From Sediminicoccus sp. KRV36 (GTDB lineage: Bacteria > Pseudomonadota > Alphaproteobacteria > Acetobacterales > Acetobacteraceae), in assembly GCF_023243115.1 (NCBI RefSeq), contig NZ_CP085081.1, forward strand, positions 4,552,001-4,616,000: a DNA stretch of 64,000 nucleotides, given 5' to 3'. The notes under the pieces are model-generated. The model did no database searches, was not told where the DNA came from, and saw only the letters and a program-made list of their open reading frames with translations. Positions within the stretch are counted from its first letter, which is position 1; every line of letters begins with the position of its first letter. This document shows, piece by piece, positions 27,177-36,239 of this stretch. A program made the translations under genes and the position numbers.

Positions 27177-28103
27177 TTACCTCAGCGCCTGGCGGATGCG
27201 ATCCGCGATTTGGTGGCCGGTCAGGCCCAGGCATTCGCGGGCGAACTCCTGCTCGCCCGAGAGCTTGAAGAAAGCATCCGGCGTGCCGATCCGGATCAGG
27301 CGCTTGCTGGGCAGCGTCGCATTGTCAATCGCCCATTCCGCCACGGCCGAGCCGAAGCCTCCGATCAGGGAATGCTCCTCGATCGTCGCGACCACCGGGA
27401 AGCGTGCGAAACTCTCGCGAAGGCGGTCCTGGTCCAGCGGCTTGACGGTATGGAAGCTGACCACCTGCGCAGAGACGCCGTGCTGCGCCAGATCCTCGGC
27501 GGCATGCAGGGCTTCGGGCAGGATATTGCCGGTGGAGAGCAGGCAGACATCGGTGCCCTCTCGCATGGTGATGGCGCGGCCGATCTTGAAATCCGGAATC
27601 ACGCCCGGGTGGATCAGCGGCTCCCCCTTCTTGCCCATGCGGATATAGGCTGGCCCATCCTGCTGCATCACGGCACGAAGGGCAGCGCGGACTTCCCACG
27701 CATCGCCCGGGCAGATCACCGTCATGTTCGGGATGGAGCGAAGGAAGGAGATATCCTCGCAAGCGTGGTGCGTCGGCCCGAGGCCGGCATAGGCCAGACC
27801 TGCGCCAACCGAGACCACCGTCACCGGGACATTGTGGTAGCAGGCGTCCGTGCGGATCTGCTCCAGGCAGCGCGTCGTGACGAAGGGCGTGATGGTGTAG
27901 GTCACCGGCCGCAACCCCGACATCGCCATGCCGGCGGCGAGGCCCATCATGTTCTGCTCGGCCACGCCGCAATTGATGAAGCGTGAGGGGTGGGCGGCGC
28001 GGAACTTGTCAAACAGCCGATTGCCGATGTCGCCCGAGAGCATCACCAGGCGCGGATCTTCGTTGCCGAGCTTGGTCAGCTCATCGGCGAATTCATTCCT
28101 CAT
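27177..28103 (-). CDS. transketolase, C-terminal subunit
   Basis: Second subunit of a two-gene transketolase, 308 residues. It has the pyrimidine-binding domain with the ThDP-activating Glu in CGVAEQNMMGLAAGMAMSG, followed by a C-terminal transketolase domain ending HQIADRIRQAL. It overlaps the N-terminal subunit by four bases. Two-carbon transfer between sugar phosphates would give sedoheptulose-7-phosphate or another sugar for the neighbouring isomerase. Placement in a polysaccharide cluster argues for a dedicated rather than a central metabolic role. Confidence 0.9.
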   Translation of the reverse strand: MRNEFADELTKLGNEDPRLVMLSGDIGNRLFDKFRAAHPSRFINCGVAEQNMMGLAAGMAMSGLRPVTYTITPFVTTRCLEQIRTDACYHNVPVTVVSVGAGLAYAGLGPTHHACEDISFLRSIPNMTVICPGDAWEVRAALRAVMQQDGPAYIRMGKKGEPLIHPGVIPDFKIGRAITMREGTDVCLLSTGNILPEALHAAEDLAQHGVSAQVVSFHTVKPLDQDRLRESFARFPVVATIEEHSLIGGFGSAVAEWAIDNATLPSKRLIRIGTPDAFFKLSGEQEFARECLGLTGHQIADRIRQALR

Positions 28104-28942
28104 GCGAGGCCAAGCTCCTGGCGGGCCAGCACCACCTCTTCGGCGGTGGGCGCGCGATAATGCCAGTTATTGTCGTCCTCCATGAAGGAGACGCCCTTGC
28201 CCTTGACCGTATGGGCAATCAGCGCGACCGGCTTGCCCGAGCCATTCGGCAGGTTGCGCATCTTCTCCGACAGCTCGGCGACGTCATGGCCATCCACTTC
28301 ATGGGCGTCCCAGCCAAAGGCCTCCCATTTGTCGCGCAGCGGCGCCAGTTGCAGCGTCTCGTTGGAGCGCGCAGTCGCCTGCCACTTGTTGTAGTCTACG
28401 ATCACGCAGAGCTTTTCCAGCTTCTGGGCGGAGGCAAACATCGCCGCTTCCCAGACGGAACCCTCATTGTTCTCGCCGTCCGAGAGCAAGGCATAAACCC
28501 GGTAATCCTGGCCCTGGATGCGGCCGGACAGCGCCATGCCGATGCCGATGGGGAGGCCGTGGCCGAGTGAGCCCGTGGCGGCCTCGACTCCCGGCAGGAG
28601 GTTGGCCGGCGGATGCTCGGCCAGGCGGCCATTATCCTTGTTGTACGTGGCGAGCTCCGCCTCCGGAAAATAACCCCGCGTCGCGAGTGTGGCATAGAGC
28701 GCCATGGCCGCGTGGCCCTTGGACAGAATGAAGCGGTCCCGCAGCGGATCGGTCGGGTTGGCGGGATCAAGCCGCAACACGTCCCAATATGCCACCGTCA
28801 TGATATCCAGGCAGGAGAGGCAGGAGCCGAGATGCGCCGAGCCGGAGGCATGGCTCATGGCGATGGCCTTGCCGCGGAGTTCGGCCGCCTGGCGCTTCAG
28901 CGCGCCGATATCGGGCGCGATGCGCCCCGCATGGAGATTCAT
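28100..28942 (-). CDS. transketolase, N-terminal subunit
   Basis: ThDP-binding subunit of 280 residues. SHASGSAHLGSCLSCLDI, RFILSKGHAAMALYATLA, GSLGHGLPIGIGMAL, the pyrophosphate/Mg motif LLSDGENNEGSVWEA with VDYNKWQ, and HTVKGKGVSFMEDDNNWH are all as in split transketolases. The usual GDG is SDG here. The ATG at 28942 gives a normal N-terminus. Works with the adjacent C-terminal subunit. Confidence 0.92.
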   Translation of the reverse strand: MNLHAGRIAPDIGALKRQAAELRGKAIAMSHASGSAHLGSCLSCLDIMTVAYWDVLRLDPANPTDPLRDRFILSKGHAAMALYATLATRGYFPEAELATYNKDNGRLAEHPPANLLPGVEAATGSLGHGLPIGIGMALSGRIQGQDYRVYALLSDGENNEGSVWEAAMFASAQKLEKLCVIVDYNKWQATARSNETLQLAPLRDKWEAFGWDAHEVDGHDVAELSEKMRNLPNGSGKPVALIAHTVKGKGVSFMEDDNNWHYRAPTAEEVVLARQELGLA

Positions 28943-28991
28943 GGCTGGGTTCCCGTGACGCCCGGGGTTTGGCCCAAGGCTGGCGATGCGG

Positions 28992-29978
28992 TCAAGGCTT
29001 GTGCTCATAGCGCGCGGGCAGCGAAGCCAAGGCGGGCTCGAAGCGGCGCATCCAGTCAATCGTGTCGGCGATCCCGTCGGTGAGGGACATGCGGTCCTGC
29101 CAGCCCAGTTCCGTCCGCAGCTTGAAGCTGTCGAGCGTGTAGGCGGTGTCCTTGCCGGGGCGCTCGGGCCCGAGCTCGACGCAATCTTCGAAGCGCTTGC
29201 CGAGGCGGGCCAGGATGGTCTCCACGAGGGACCGGATCGAGACCAGTTCGTAGCCGGAGATGTGATACGCCTCGCCCAGCGTGCCGGAAGTGGCGATGCG
29301 CAGGGTTGCATCCGAGACATCGGCCATATGAATGAACACCCGGACCGACTTGCCCCCACCATCCAGGCGGAGCTTCTGCCCCGTCATCGCGGCGTAGATG
29401 GTTCGCGGGATGATCCGATAGAGCTGCTGGCCCGGGCCATAGACATTCGCCGCGCGGGTAAAGACCACGGGGAACTGGTAGGTGGCGAAGTAGGATTTGA
29501 GGCTCATGTCCCCCGCTGCGCGTGAAACGGCGTAGGGGGTCGAGGGATTGAACGCCGCATCCTCGCGGACCCATCCCTCCGTCGAACCATAGACCTCTGG
29601 GGTGGTCACATGGACATAGCGCTCCATGCCGTCGTAGCGGCGCAACCGCTCGTGCAGCCGGACCGTGGAGACGACATTGGTCATCATCCAGTGATCCGGG
29701 TTGATCCAGCTTTCGCCCACCATGGATTGCGCGGCGAAATTGACGATGTGGGTCGGGCGCTCCGCGGCGAGGAGAGCGTCCAGCGCGTCCAGATCATGGT
29801 TGATGTCAACGCGGTGAAACCGCACCGCGCCCGGGCGGGACTGCCAACGATACGGCAGGAAGGCCTCATGCGGCTCGGCAGAACGGCTCGTCGCCAGCAC
29901 TTCGTGGCCCTGGGCCGCAAGATGGTCGCAGAAGAAGGCGCCCGAGAAGGAGTTCGACCCAAGGATCAGGAACTTCAT
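28992..29978 (-). CDS. NAD-dependent sugar dehydratase/epimerase (GDP-mannose 4,6-dehydratase-like)
   Basis: Extended short-chain dehydrogenase of 328 residues. The nucleotide loop is LILGSNSFSGAFF. VNFAAQSMVGESW and VHVTTPEVYGS are dehydratase-type motifs. The catalytic YxxxK appears as YAVSR, with Arg in place of Lys (codon CGC). VYGPGQQLYRIIPRTIY is also typical of the GDP-mannose dehydratase group. The likely substrate is a nucleotide-linked hexose or heptose. The start overlaps the SIS gene stop by four bases. Confidence 0.85.
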   Translation of the reverse strand: MKFLILGSNSFSGAFFCDHLAAQGHEVLATSRSAEPHEAFLPYRWQSRPGAVRFHRVDINHDLDALDALLAAERPTHIVNFAAQSMVGESWINPDHWMMTNVVSTVRLHERLRRYDGMERYVHVTTPEVYGSTEGWVREDAAFNPSTPYAVSRAAGDMSLKSYFATYQFPVVFTRAANVYGPGQQLYRIIPRTIYAAMTGQKLRLDGGGKSVRVFIHMADVSDATLRIATSGTLGEAYHISGYELVSIRSLVETILARLGKRFEDCVELGPERPGKDTAYTLDSFKLRTELGWQDRMSLTDGIADTIDWMRRFEPALASLPARYEHKP

Positions 29979-30577
29979 GCGTGCACCGCGCCCGCATGCG
30001 GATCACCGTGGGCTCCGAGCCATTGCATGATCATGTGGCCGATAATCAGCTGCATGTCCTCAGCGATCTGCATATCGTCAATGGCGAAGTGGATGGGCAC
30101 ATCGGCCATCGCCAGCGCGCGCCCACCGGTGAAGCCGAGCACCGCGTAGCTGGTCATGCCGATGCGCTTGGCCTCTTCCAGTGCAGCCAGGATATTGGGC
30201 GAATTCCCTGAACCGGAAAACACGATCAGCACATCCCCGGCGCGCGCCTGAACAGCCAGCTGCAGGGAGAAGATCTTGTCGTAACCCTCGTCATTGGCCA
30301 GGCAGGTGATCACCGCCTGATTGGCCGGCAGCGCATGCACCCGAAGCCCCGAGCCGGGTCGCTTCGACAACGCGTAGAGAAAATCATTCGCCAGATGCAC
30401 CGCATTGCCGGCACTGCCGCCATTGCCGGCAAAGAACACCTGGCGGCCGGTTTTCCAGCAATCCAGCAATTCCTGGGCGAGGCGGGCGGTCTGGCTCCAG
30501 TCGGTGGCGGCGATCAATGCGCCCAACCGCTGCCCATAATCGGCGAAATGCACCTCGGGTGCGACGACCTTGGTCAT
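29975..30577 (-). CDS. SIS domain sugar isomerase (GmhA-like)
   Basis: Protein of 200 residues like sedoheptulose-7-phosphate isomerase. FAGNGGSAGNAVHLANDF, CLANDEGYDKIFSLQL, VFSGSGNSPNILAALEEAK and the C-terminal LIIGHMIMQWL align with GmhA. By eye, the zinc-site residues read His, Asp (Glu in GmhA), Glu (Gln in GmhA) and His, so the site is kept with conservative changes. With the transketolase pair nearby, conversion of a ketoheptose phosphate to an aldoheptose phosphate is a reasonable guess. Start overlaps the epimerase stop by one base (TGATG). Confidence 0.85.
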   Translation of the reverse strand: MTKVVAPEVHFADYGQRLGALIAATDWSQTARLAQELLDCWKTGRQVFFAGNGGSAGNAVHLANDFLYALSKRPGSGLRVHALPANQAVITCLANDEGYDKIFSLQLAVQARAGDVLIVFSGSGNSPNILAALEEAKRIGMTSYAVLGFTGGRALAMADVPIHFAIDDMQIAEDMQLIIGHMIMQWLGAHGDPHAGAVHA

Positions 30578-31524
30578 CAGGCGGCCTGCGTCAGCACGTG
30601 CTTCATCATCCAGCGCAGATTGTGGAAGTGTTCCTCTTCCTTCAGCGCACCCTGCCGGTAGAGCCCCACCATCTCCTTGATGGCATCCTCGACCGTCTTT
30701 TTCGGCCGGAACCCCGTGGCCAACAGCCGATCCGAATTCACGCGATAGCTGCGCGGGTCATTGGACGGCTTGATTTCGATTTCAGCGTTGACGTGCTCAG
30801 CGACCATCTTGGCGATATCGAGGATGGAAATATTCTCGAAGCCAGCATTGTAGACGCCGGTGTGCTGCGGATTGTCGAGCAGGAAGATGTAGAGATCCGT
30901 GATGTCGTCAATGTGGATGTTCGGCCGGGTCTGTTCGCCGCCGAGCACGGTGATGCGCCCATTCTTGAGCGCCTGCATGGTCAGCAGGTTGACTGCGACA
31001 TCAAGGCGCATGCGGGGCGAGAAGCCGCAGACGGTGGCCGGACGCACGATCTGCGTCACCATGTCGTTCTCGTAGGAGAGCACGATCCGCTCGCCGCACA
31101 TCTTGGTCTTGTTGTATTCGGAAATCGGAAACAGCTCGAGGTCTTCAGTGACCTGCGGCTCATCCGATACCCCGTAGACCGACCCGGACGACGCGTAGAT
31201 GAAGCGCTTGATGCCTCGCCGCTTGGCCTTGTCCGCCAACTGCATGGTCGCCAGGCAGGAGATCTCCCAGGTCAGCTTCGGGTCGAGATCCGAGCATGGG
31301 TCATTGGCGACGCTGGACAGGTGGATAATGGCGTCAATGCCATCAAGGTTCACTTCCGCGATGTTGCGGATATCGCCTTGCACCACTTCCAGTTCGGGAT
31401 GGGGCCGAAGGAAATTGCCGAACCATTGAATGTCGAAAGCGCGAACGCGATGGCCCCGCTCAATCAACTTCTGGACCAGGACGGTACCCTTATAGCCGCA
31501 CGCACCCGTGACGAAAACATGCAT
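30577..31524 (-). CDS. NAD-dependent epimerase/dehydratase
   Basis: Extended SDR of 315 residues. The nucleotide loop is VFVTGACGYKGTVLV, a GxxGxxG variant. IHLSSVANDPCSDLDP, YASSGSVYG and the catalytic YNKTK are present, and RPATVCGFSPRMRLDVAVN with NIHIDD shows a nucleotide-sugar epimerase. The ATG at 31524 is preferred over a TTG one codon upstream; GGAGAG lies upstream. It is the first gene of the SIS-dehydratase-transketolase run. Confidence 0.9.
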   Translation of the reverse strand: MHVFVTGACGYKGTVLVQKLIERGHRVRAFDIQWFGNFLRPHPELEVVQGDIRNIAEVNLDGIDAIIHLSSVANDPCSDLDPKLTWEISCLATMQLADKAKRRGIKRFIYASSGSVYGVSDEPQVTEDLELFPISEYNKTKMCGERIVLSYENDMVTQIVRPATVCGFSPRMRLDVAVNLLTMQALKNGRITVLGGEQTRPNIHIDDITDLYIFLLDNPQHTGVYNAGFENISILDIAKMVAEHVNAEIEIKPSNDPRSYRVNSDRLLATGFRPKKTVEDAIKEMVGLYRQGALKEEEHFHNLRWMMKHVLTQAA

Positions 31525-31802
31525 CAAGGCTCTCCAACTTTACCGGCGGATGACTAGACGTGGCCGGCGGGGAAGGCAACCTGGGCTTAGCGAATTTCTC
31601 CCAAGTTTTTGATTTTCCAACAATATACAATTTCGGCCAGGGTTCTGAACGCTGCTTGAATATTTGCATCGTAACGCTGCCACCGTGGGAGGGCATTTCT
31701 GGCGAATCCTCCGGCTGGGGGGCATCCAGCCAGTTCAGCCAAGCCAGAAAGCCGCCATTCGCGATGCCTGCGGCCGCACCGGCGCGTTCCAGCCCGATGA
31801 CG
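31525..31802 (-). other. non-coding stretch, partly AT-rich, upstream of the sugar cluster
   Basis: 278 bases between the ABC permease end and the epimerase start. The part 31600-31670 is clearly more AT-rich than the surroundings (ttgtatattg on the minus strand), which fits a promoter for the minus-strand sugar genes. No convincing reading frame is seen. I cannot fix exact -35 and -10 elements. Confidence 0.45.
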
Positions 31803-32588
31803 CTAGAGAATATCCGCAAAGCTCGGTTTGAGCCGCTTGAAGACCAGCACCCCCATGACGAACACCAACGTGGAAACGACCCAGAACACGGTCGCCTGCG
31901 CGGCCGTCGGCGCGGGATAAGGGGCCCCCAGCAACGCATGCCGGTATCCCTCGATCACAAAGGAGAGCGGATTGAAGGTGACAAACCACTGAAAGGCGCT
32001 GGGCATCATGTCGGCGGACCAAACGATCGGCGTCGCCCAGAACAGCAGGTTCATGAAGACGCCCAGGCCCTGCAGGATATCCCGGAAGGCCACTCCGAGG
32101 GAGGCCAGGGCCAGCCCCAAGCCGAGCGCCGCATAGGTCATCGCAAAAAGGTAGACCGGCAGCATGAACATGCTGAGTGTCGGCCAGCGTCCATACCAGA
32201 AGGCGATCAGCAAAGCGAAGACGACGAGCACGCCATGCACCATCAGCGCCGACAGCACCTGGGTGATGGGCAGCAATTCCAGCGGGAAGGCGATTTTGCG
32301 AACCAGATAGGCACGGCCGACGATGGACCCGGCAGCCCCGTTCACCGCCTCGGAGAACGTCATCCACGGAACCAGGGCGCAGACAAGCAGAAGAAGAAAA
32401 GGGCGCTCACCGGTGGTAGGAATGCGAAATCCCTGGGCAAAGACAACCCAGAAGACACCGATCATGATGATCGGATTGACGAAGGCCCACATGAGCCCGG
32501 CCCAGGTCCCCAGATAGCGGTCGCGCAGGTTTGCCACCGTCAGTACCCAGGTCAGGTTCGCGAGATAGGTACGGTTGGACTGGATCAC
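31803..32588 (-). CDS. ABC-2 type transporter permease (polysaccharide export)
   Basis: Membrane subunit of about 261 residues of the Wzm/KpsM type, moving polysaccharide across the inner membrane. LRDRYLGTWAGLMWAFVNPIIMI is the usual N-terminal signature, followed by several helices and the C-terminal FNPLSFVIEGYRHALLG. The likely start is the GTG at 32588; an in-frame TTG at 32636 would add 16 polar residues. No ATPase (Wzt/KpsT) gene is next to it, which is unusual for this family. Confidence 0.85.
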   Translation of the reverse strand: MIQSNRTYLANLTWVLTVANLRDRYLGTWAGLMWAFVNPIIMIGVFWVVFAQGFRIPTTGERPFLLLLVCALVPWMTFSEAVNGAAGSIVGRAYLVRKIAFPLELLPITQVLSALMVHGVLVVFALLIAFWYGRWPTLSMFMLPVYLFAMTYAALGLGLALASLGVAFRDILQGLGVFMNLLFWATPIVWSADMMPSAFQWFVTFNPLSFVIEGYRHALLGAPYPAPTAAQATVFWVVSTLVFVMGVLVFKRLKPSFADIL

Positions 32589-32880
32589 GTTATGCCTCTG
32601 GCTGGTGGAAGCCTCGGCTGATCGGCCCTGGCCCAATTGAAACGGCGAGGCGCATCGCAGGTCAGGAAGCGCTCGTTCCGGGCCGCCTTATCGGCGCGAA
32701 AGCCCGGGCGGGCAACCCCGCGCCAGGGATTCGGGAGACTCTGGCAGCGGTCCGGGCGAGGTAGGATTCGCCTGATGCGGCGACCCGTCAGGGACCCATG
32801 CCCTGCGTTAGGATGCTTGCGCGGTTCGCGCGAAACTGCCAGAGAGCGGGCATTCTGGGCGAAAGAGATCGAGAAAACCA

Positions 32881-33855
32881 TTGTCCGACCAATCCACTGA
32901 CAAAGCCGCCGATTCCAACGCTGACGCGCCGGTTGCGGCCCCGGCCCCCAATCTTTCCGAGTTGCCAACCGGCGGCGTGCCACTTTTCGCCATGCCTCCG
33001 GTCCGCGCTCCGGAGGGCTTTCCGCCTGGGTTTGAATACCTCGCGTCTGAAATTCACACCGGCCCTGGGCCGGCGCTGCGCCTCATGCCGCAGGGCTATG
33101 CCTTTCCGGCCTCGGCGATCCATCCCTTCGACCCGGTGGTGCTGGCCAATCGCGCCTACCTGACGCGCGGCTATTTCGACGAGCATATCGTTCAGGGCTT
33201 CATTGATCGCGTCTATGGCCACACTCTGGTGACCTATGATGGCTTGGCCGAGCTCTCGAATCAGGTTCGCTTCTGCGAGATGGAGGGCATCGAGGGCGAT
33301 TACGTCGAACTCGGCGCATATAAGGGCGGTTGCATCGGCATCATGGCGATGAGCAACCTGCATTATGGCAAGAAGCCGCGCATGATCCATGCGTTTGACA
33401 GCTTCGAGGGCCTGCCGCAGCCGGTTGCACAGGATATCGACGCCAATTTCAACGCCATGTTCAAGCTGACGGACGAGCAGAAGCAGGGTAAGCTTGAAAC
33501 GATCAATGCGGTCGCCGCGGGTGAGCAGTATCTGCTCGAGCTCATGCGCAAGATTGAGTATCCGGCGGACAAGCTGCGCATCCACAAGGGCTGGTTCCAG
33601 GACACGGTCCCGGTGGCGGCACAGGAGATCGAGAAAATCGCTGTCCTGCGTTTGGATGGCGACCTTTATGAATCCTATGTCGTCCCGCTGGCGCATCTTT
33701 ACGACAAGGTCGTGCCGGGCGGTTTCATCATCATCGATGACTGGATTTTCAAGGGCTGCCGTGACGCGGTGACCGAGTTCTTCGCCCAGCGTGGTGGAAT
33801 GCCTTATCTGCACCGCGTGGACATCACGGTACGCGTGATCCGCAAGCCGTTCTGA
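32881..33855 (+). CDS. TylF/MycF-type O-methyltransferase
   Basis: SAM- and metal-dependent sugar O-methyltransferase of 324 residues. YVELGAYKGGCIGIMA is the SAM site, AFDSFEGLPQP is the family signature, and the metal/catalytic region is LRLDGDLYESYVVPLAHLYD with GGFIIIDDW. The first 30 residues are Ala/Pro/Asp-rich and probably disordered. The start is TTG at 32881. Divergent from the ABC permease, so it may modify the exported sugar (inference). Confidence 0.87.
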   Translation: MSDQSTDKAADSNADAPVAAPAPNLSELPTGGVPLFAMPPVRAPEGFPPGFEYLASEIHTGPGPALRLMPQGYAFPASAIHPFDPVVLANRAYLTRGYFDEHIVQGFIDRVYGHTLVTYDGLAELSNQVRFCEMEGIEGDYVELGAYKGGCIGIMAMSNLHYGKKPRMIHAFDSFEGLPQPVAQDIDANFNAMFKLTDEQKQGKLETINAVAAGEQYLLELMRKIEYPADKLRIHKGWFQDTVPVAAQEIEKIAVLRLDGDLYESYVVPLAHLYDKVVPGGFIIIDDWIFKGCRDAVTEFFAQRGGMPYLHRVDITVRVIRKPF

Positions 33856-34172
33856 CCTCAGAAGCAAGCCCAGGATGGCACGCCTCCCCTCGCTGACGTG
33901 AGGGGAGCGCGGCCGTGCCGGAACATAGTGCCCGGCAGTGCCATGCCAGAAATCGAAATATTCGTGGGTGTGATAGCCGACCTCGGCATCTGAGCTGCCA
34001 CCGCGCCTGCAAAAAAGTGCTCCAACTCTCCACCGACGCGCATCCGCCGCGACCCAACCAGCTGGGCTCGCTGCTGACAGAGGGCGCAGCCGCTGCGATC
34101 CAGCGCAGCGCCCCCATGGCTCATGCTCCGGCGGTCACATCCACCCGGAGCGCCCCTCCCAGCTCGGCGCGA
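33856..34172. other. intergenic region with a hairpin at 33884-33907
   Basis: 317 bases between convergent genes. An 8-bp stem (ctcccctc / gaggggag, 8-nt loop) follows the methyltransferase stop by 29 bases and probably acts as its terminator, although no T-run is present. I see no credible gene, repeat or RNA in the rest. Confidence 0.5.
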
Positions 34173-36116
34173 TCAGAACGCGAAACGGGTCCCGATGATC
34201 GCGCTCCGCCCCGGCGTCTGAAAGCCGTTGACCGGCTCCCATTTGCTGTCCGTCAAATTCCGTCCCTCCAGAAAGCCGGTGATCTGCGGGGTAATCCGAT
34301 AGCTCGCCGTCAGGTTGAACAACGTGCCCGATTTGTTGTTGCGCGGTGAGCTGACACTCGCCCCGCTGTTCAGATAGGTGGCGAAGGCGCCTTCCGGTGA
34401 ACGTCCCGTGAAGTAGATCTGCGGCGTGATGACCAGGCCAGCGATGGGTTCGATCCTCGCCAGGGCACTCACGACGCTCTCCGGCCGCCGCGGCAGAACG
34501 CGCCCTGTTTGGCCGTCCGTGGCATCGGTGATGGTCCAGGCCATTTCCGTTGTCAGCCAGCTTGCTGGGCGCAATGCCCAGACAAGCTCCACCCCTTTCA
34601 GATTGGCACTGGCAACATTCGTCAGTGAGTTGAATTGCGCATTGAAGTTGATCAGATCCGTCACGCGCGACTGGAAGAAGGTGAACCCGACTGTCGAAAA
34701 GCGCTGCTGCCCGAACGCGGGAATATCCATCTCCGCACCGAATTCGTAGCCGATGCTGGTCTCTGGGCGCAGATTGGGATTCCCCCGGAAGGTATTGCCG
34801 ATGATCCCGAAGCGCTGGTTCAGCGAGGGCGCATTGAACGCCGTTCCACCCGAGGCGCGAATGCGCATATTTGCCTCAGGCACCGCCAGCACCGCGCCCA
34901 CACGCCAGCTGGTATAGCCCACAAAGCTGCTCACGCTGTCATAGCGAACGCCCCCGGTGACATCGAGCCGATCCCAGAAGCGATACTGCACGGCGGCATG
35001 CCCGGCCGTCGTATCCTGCTTGGCCGCAACGGAGGAGCGGAAGGGCACATTGCCGGCATAGCTCGTCACATCCTCATGCGCATAGTTCACGCCGAAGGTC
35101 ACCGCGCCCTCCGTCGCGGGGCCAAAACTGGGCAACCGCACCACATTGCCCCAATCCACGCTTTGGCGGGTACCGCTGTAGTAATCCTGCGTGCGGGCTG
35201 CGCTGAGGATATCAGGCAGGTTGGAGTAGGTGCGGCGATCCTGCGTAACGGCGAGGCGCAGGCCGGTTGTCCAAACGCCATCAAACAGACGCGATTCGCC
35301 ACGGATCTGGCCCAGCCAGCGCCGGTCATCGCCCGTATAGTTCGGATCGTCACGCGGCACGCTGTCAATGCCGATGCGGTTCTCCCGCCAGCGCACCAGC
35401 CCTTCCAGCCGGGTCCCTTCGATCGGCGTGTAGCCCAGGCGCGCCGTCGCATTGGTGCTGTTGAAGCCATCCCGCTCACCCAGCGTGCGGAAGAAGCGGG
35501 AGGCAGTGGCATTGGAGGCTTGGGTCGAGATGTTGTTGAGGCTCGCCAGGTAGTCGAAGGCGCCGACCGTGCCGGCGACGCCGCCGCCCAGGCGCAAGGT
35601 GTTCTGTGAGCCGCCAGCCACCTCGCCATAGGGCATCACGGTCCGGTCCGCGGGCGCCCGACGCGTCACGAGGTTGATCACGCCGCCGATGGCCGCACTG
35701 CCATAGAGCGAGGAGGCCGGACCGCGCAGCACTTCGATCCGCTCGATATCGAACAGCGTTTCATTGCCGAAGTTGAAGGCGCCATTGGCATCGGAGGGGT
35801 CATTGACCGGAACCCCATCCATCAGCACCAGGGTCGAACGGCTGGAATTGCCGCGCATGAACACGCTGGCCTGCTGCCCCGGTCCGCCCGATTGCGCGAC
35901 ACGAAGGCCAGGGACGCTCGCCAGGGCTTCCGCGAGATTGGCAAAGCCATTCTCCTCGATCATCCGGCGATTGATGACAGTGATGGAGGCAGGGACGCGT
36001 TCCAGCGCGGTGGGCACGCCAGTGGCCGTCACGATGGTGTCAGGGATGGCGACTTGCGCCAAGGCAGGCGTCACCAACGCCAGGATGGCGGCGGTGCTGG
36101 GCAGAATACGGCGCAT
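34173..36116 (-). CDS. btuB: TonB-dependent outer-membrane receptor, cobalamin type (BtuB-like)
   Basis: Outer-membrane receptor of 647 residues. The signal peptide ends LALVTPALAQ; a TonB-box-like stretch DTIVTATG comes next. The plug domain has VPASITVINRRMIEENG, LVLMDGVPVNDP and IERIEVLRGPASSLYGSAAIGGVINLVT. The C-terminus ends in Phe (IIGTRFAF), as for outer-membrane barrels. A cobalamin riboswitch lies upstream, which supports corrinoid uptake. No btuCDF transporter genes are nearby. RBS ggggag precedes the ATG at 36116. Confidence 0.92.
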   Translation of the reverse strand: MRRILPSTAAILALVTPALAQVAIPDTIVTATGVPTALERVPASITVINRRMIEENGFANLAEALASVPGLRVAQSGGPGQQASVFMRGNSSRSTLVLMDGVPVNDPSDANGAFNFGNETLFDIERIEVLRGPASSLYGSAAIGGVINLVTRRAPADRTVMPYGEVAGGSQNTLRLGGGVAGTVGAFDYLASLNNISTQASNATASRFFRTLGERDGFNSTNATARLGYTPIEGTRLEGLVRWRENRIGIDSVPRDDPNYTGDDRRWLGQIRGESRLFDGVWTTGLRLAVTQDRRTYSNLPDILSAARTQDYYSGTRQSVDWGNVVRLPSFGPATEGAVTFGVNYAHEDVTSYAGNVPFRSSVAAKQDTTAGHAAVQYRFWDRLDVTGGVRYDSVSSFVGYTSWRVGAVLAVPEANMRIRASGGTAFNAPSLNQRFGIIGNTFRGNPNLRPETSIGYEFGAEMDIPAFGQQRFSTVGFTFFQSRVTDLINFNAQFNSLTNVASANLKGVELVWALRPASWLTTEMAWTITDATDGQTGRVLPRRPESVVSALARIEPIAGLVITPQIYFTGRSPEGAFATYLNSGASVSSPRNNKSGTLFNLTASYRITPQITGFLEGRNLTDSKWEPVNGFQTPGRSAIIGTRFAF

Positions 36117-36239
36117 GGGAAGCTCCCCGTGTTGCGCATGACGACATGCCGAGCAGGGCATTCGCCCCGCCCGACGGCTGGCGCCGAGCTCGCAAACGGA
36201 ACAAGTCCGTGGCACCGGTGCACCCCGCCCGGTACGCGC

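Noticed and set aside
31490..31939. Open frame in the AT-rich gap, possible pseudogene fragment
   Set aside because: It runs antiparallel into the epimerase and permease coding regions and shows no homology-like motif in the gap.
34173..36215. Start of the TonB receptor at 36215
   Set aside because: The ATG at 36116 gives a proper signal peptide and RBS; the upstream codons lie in the leader just after the riboswitch.
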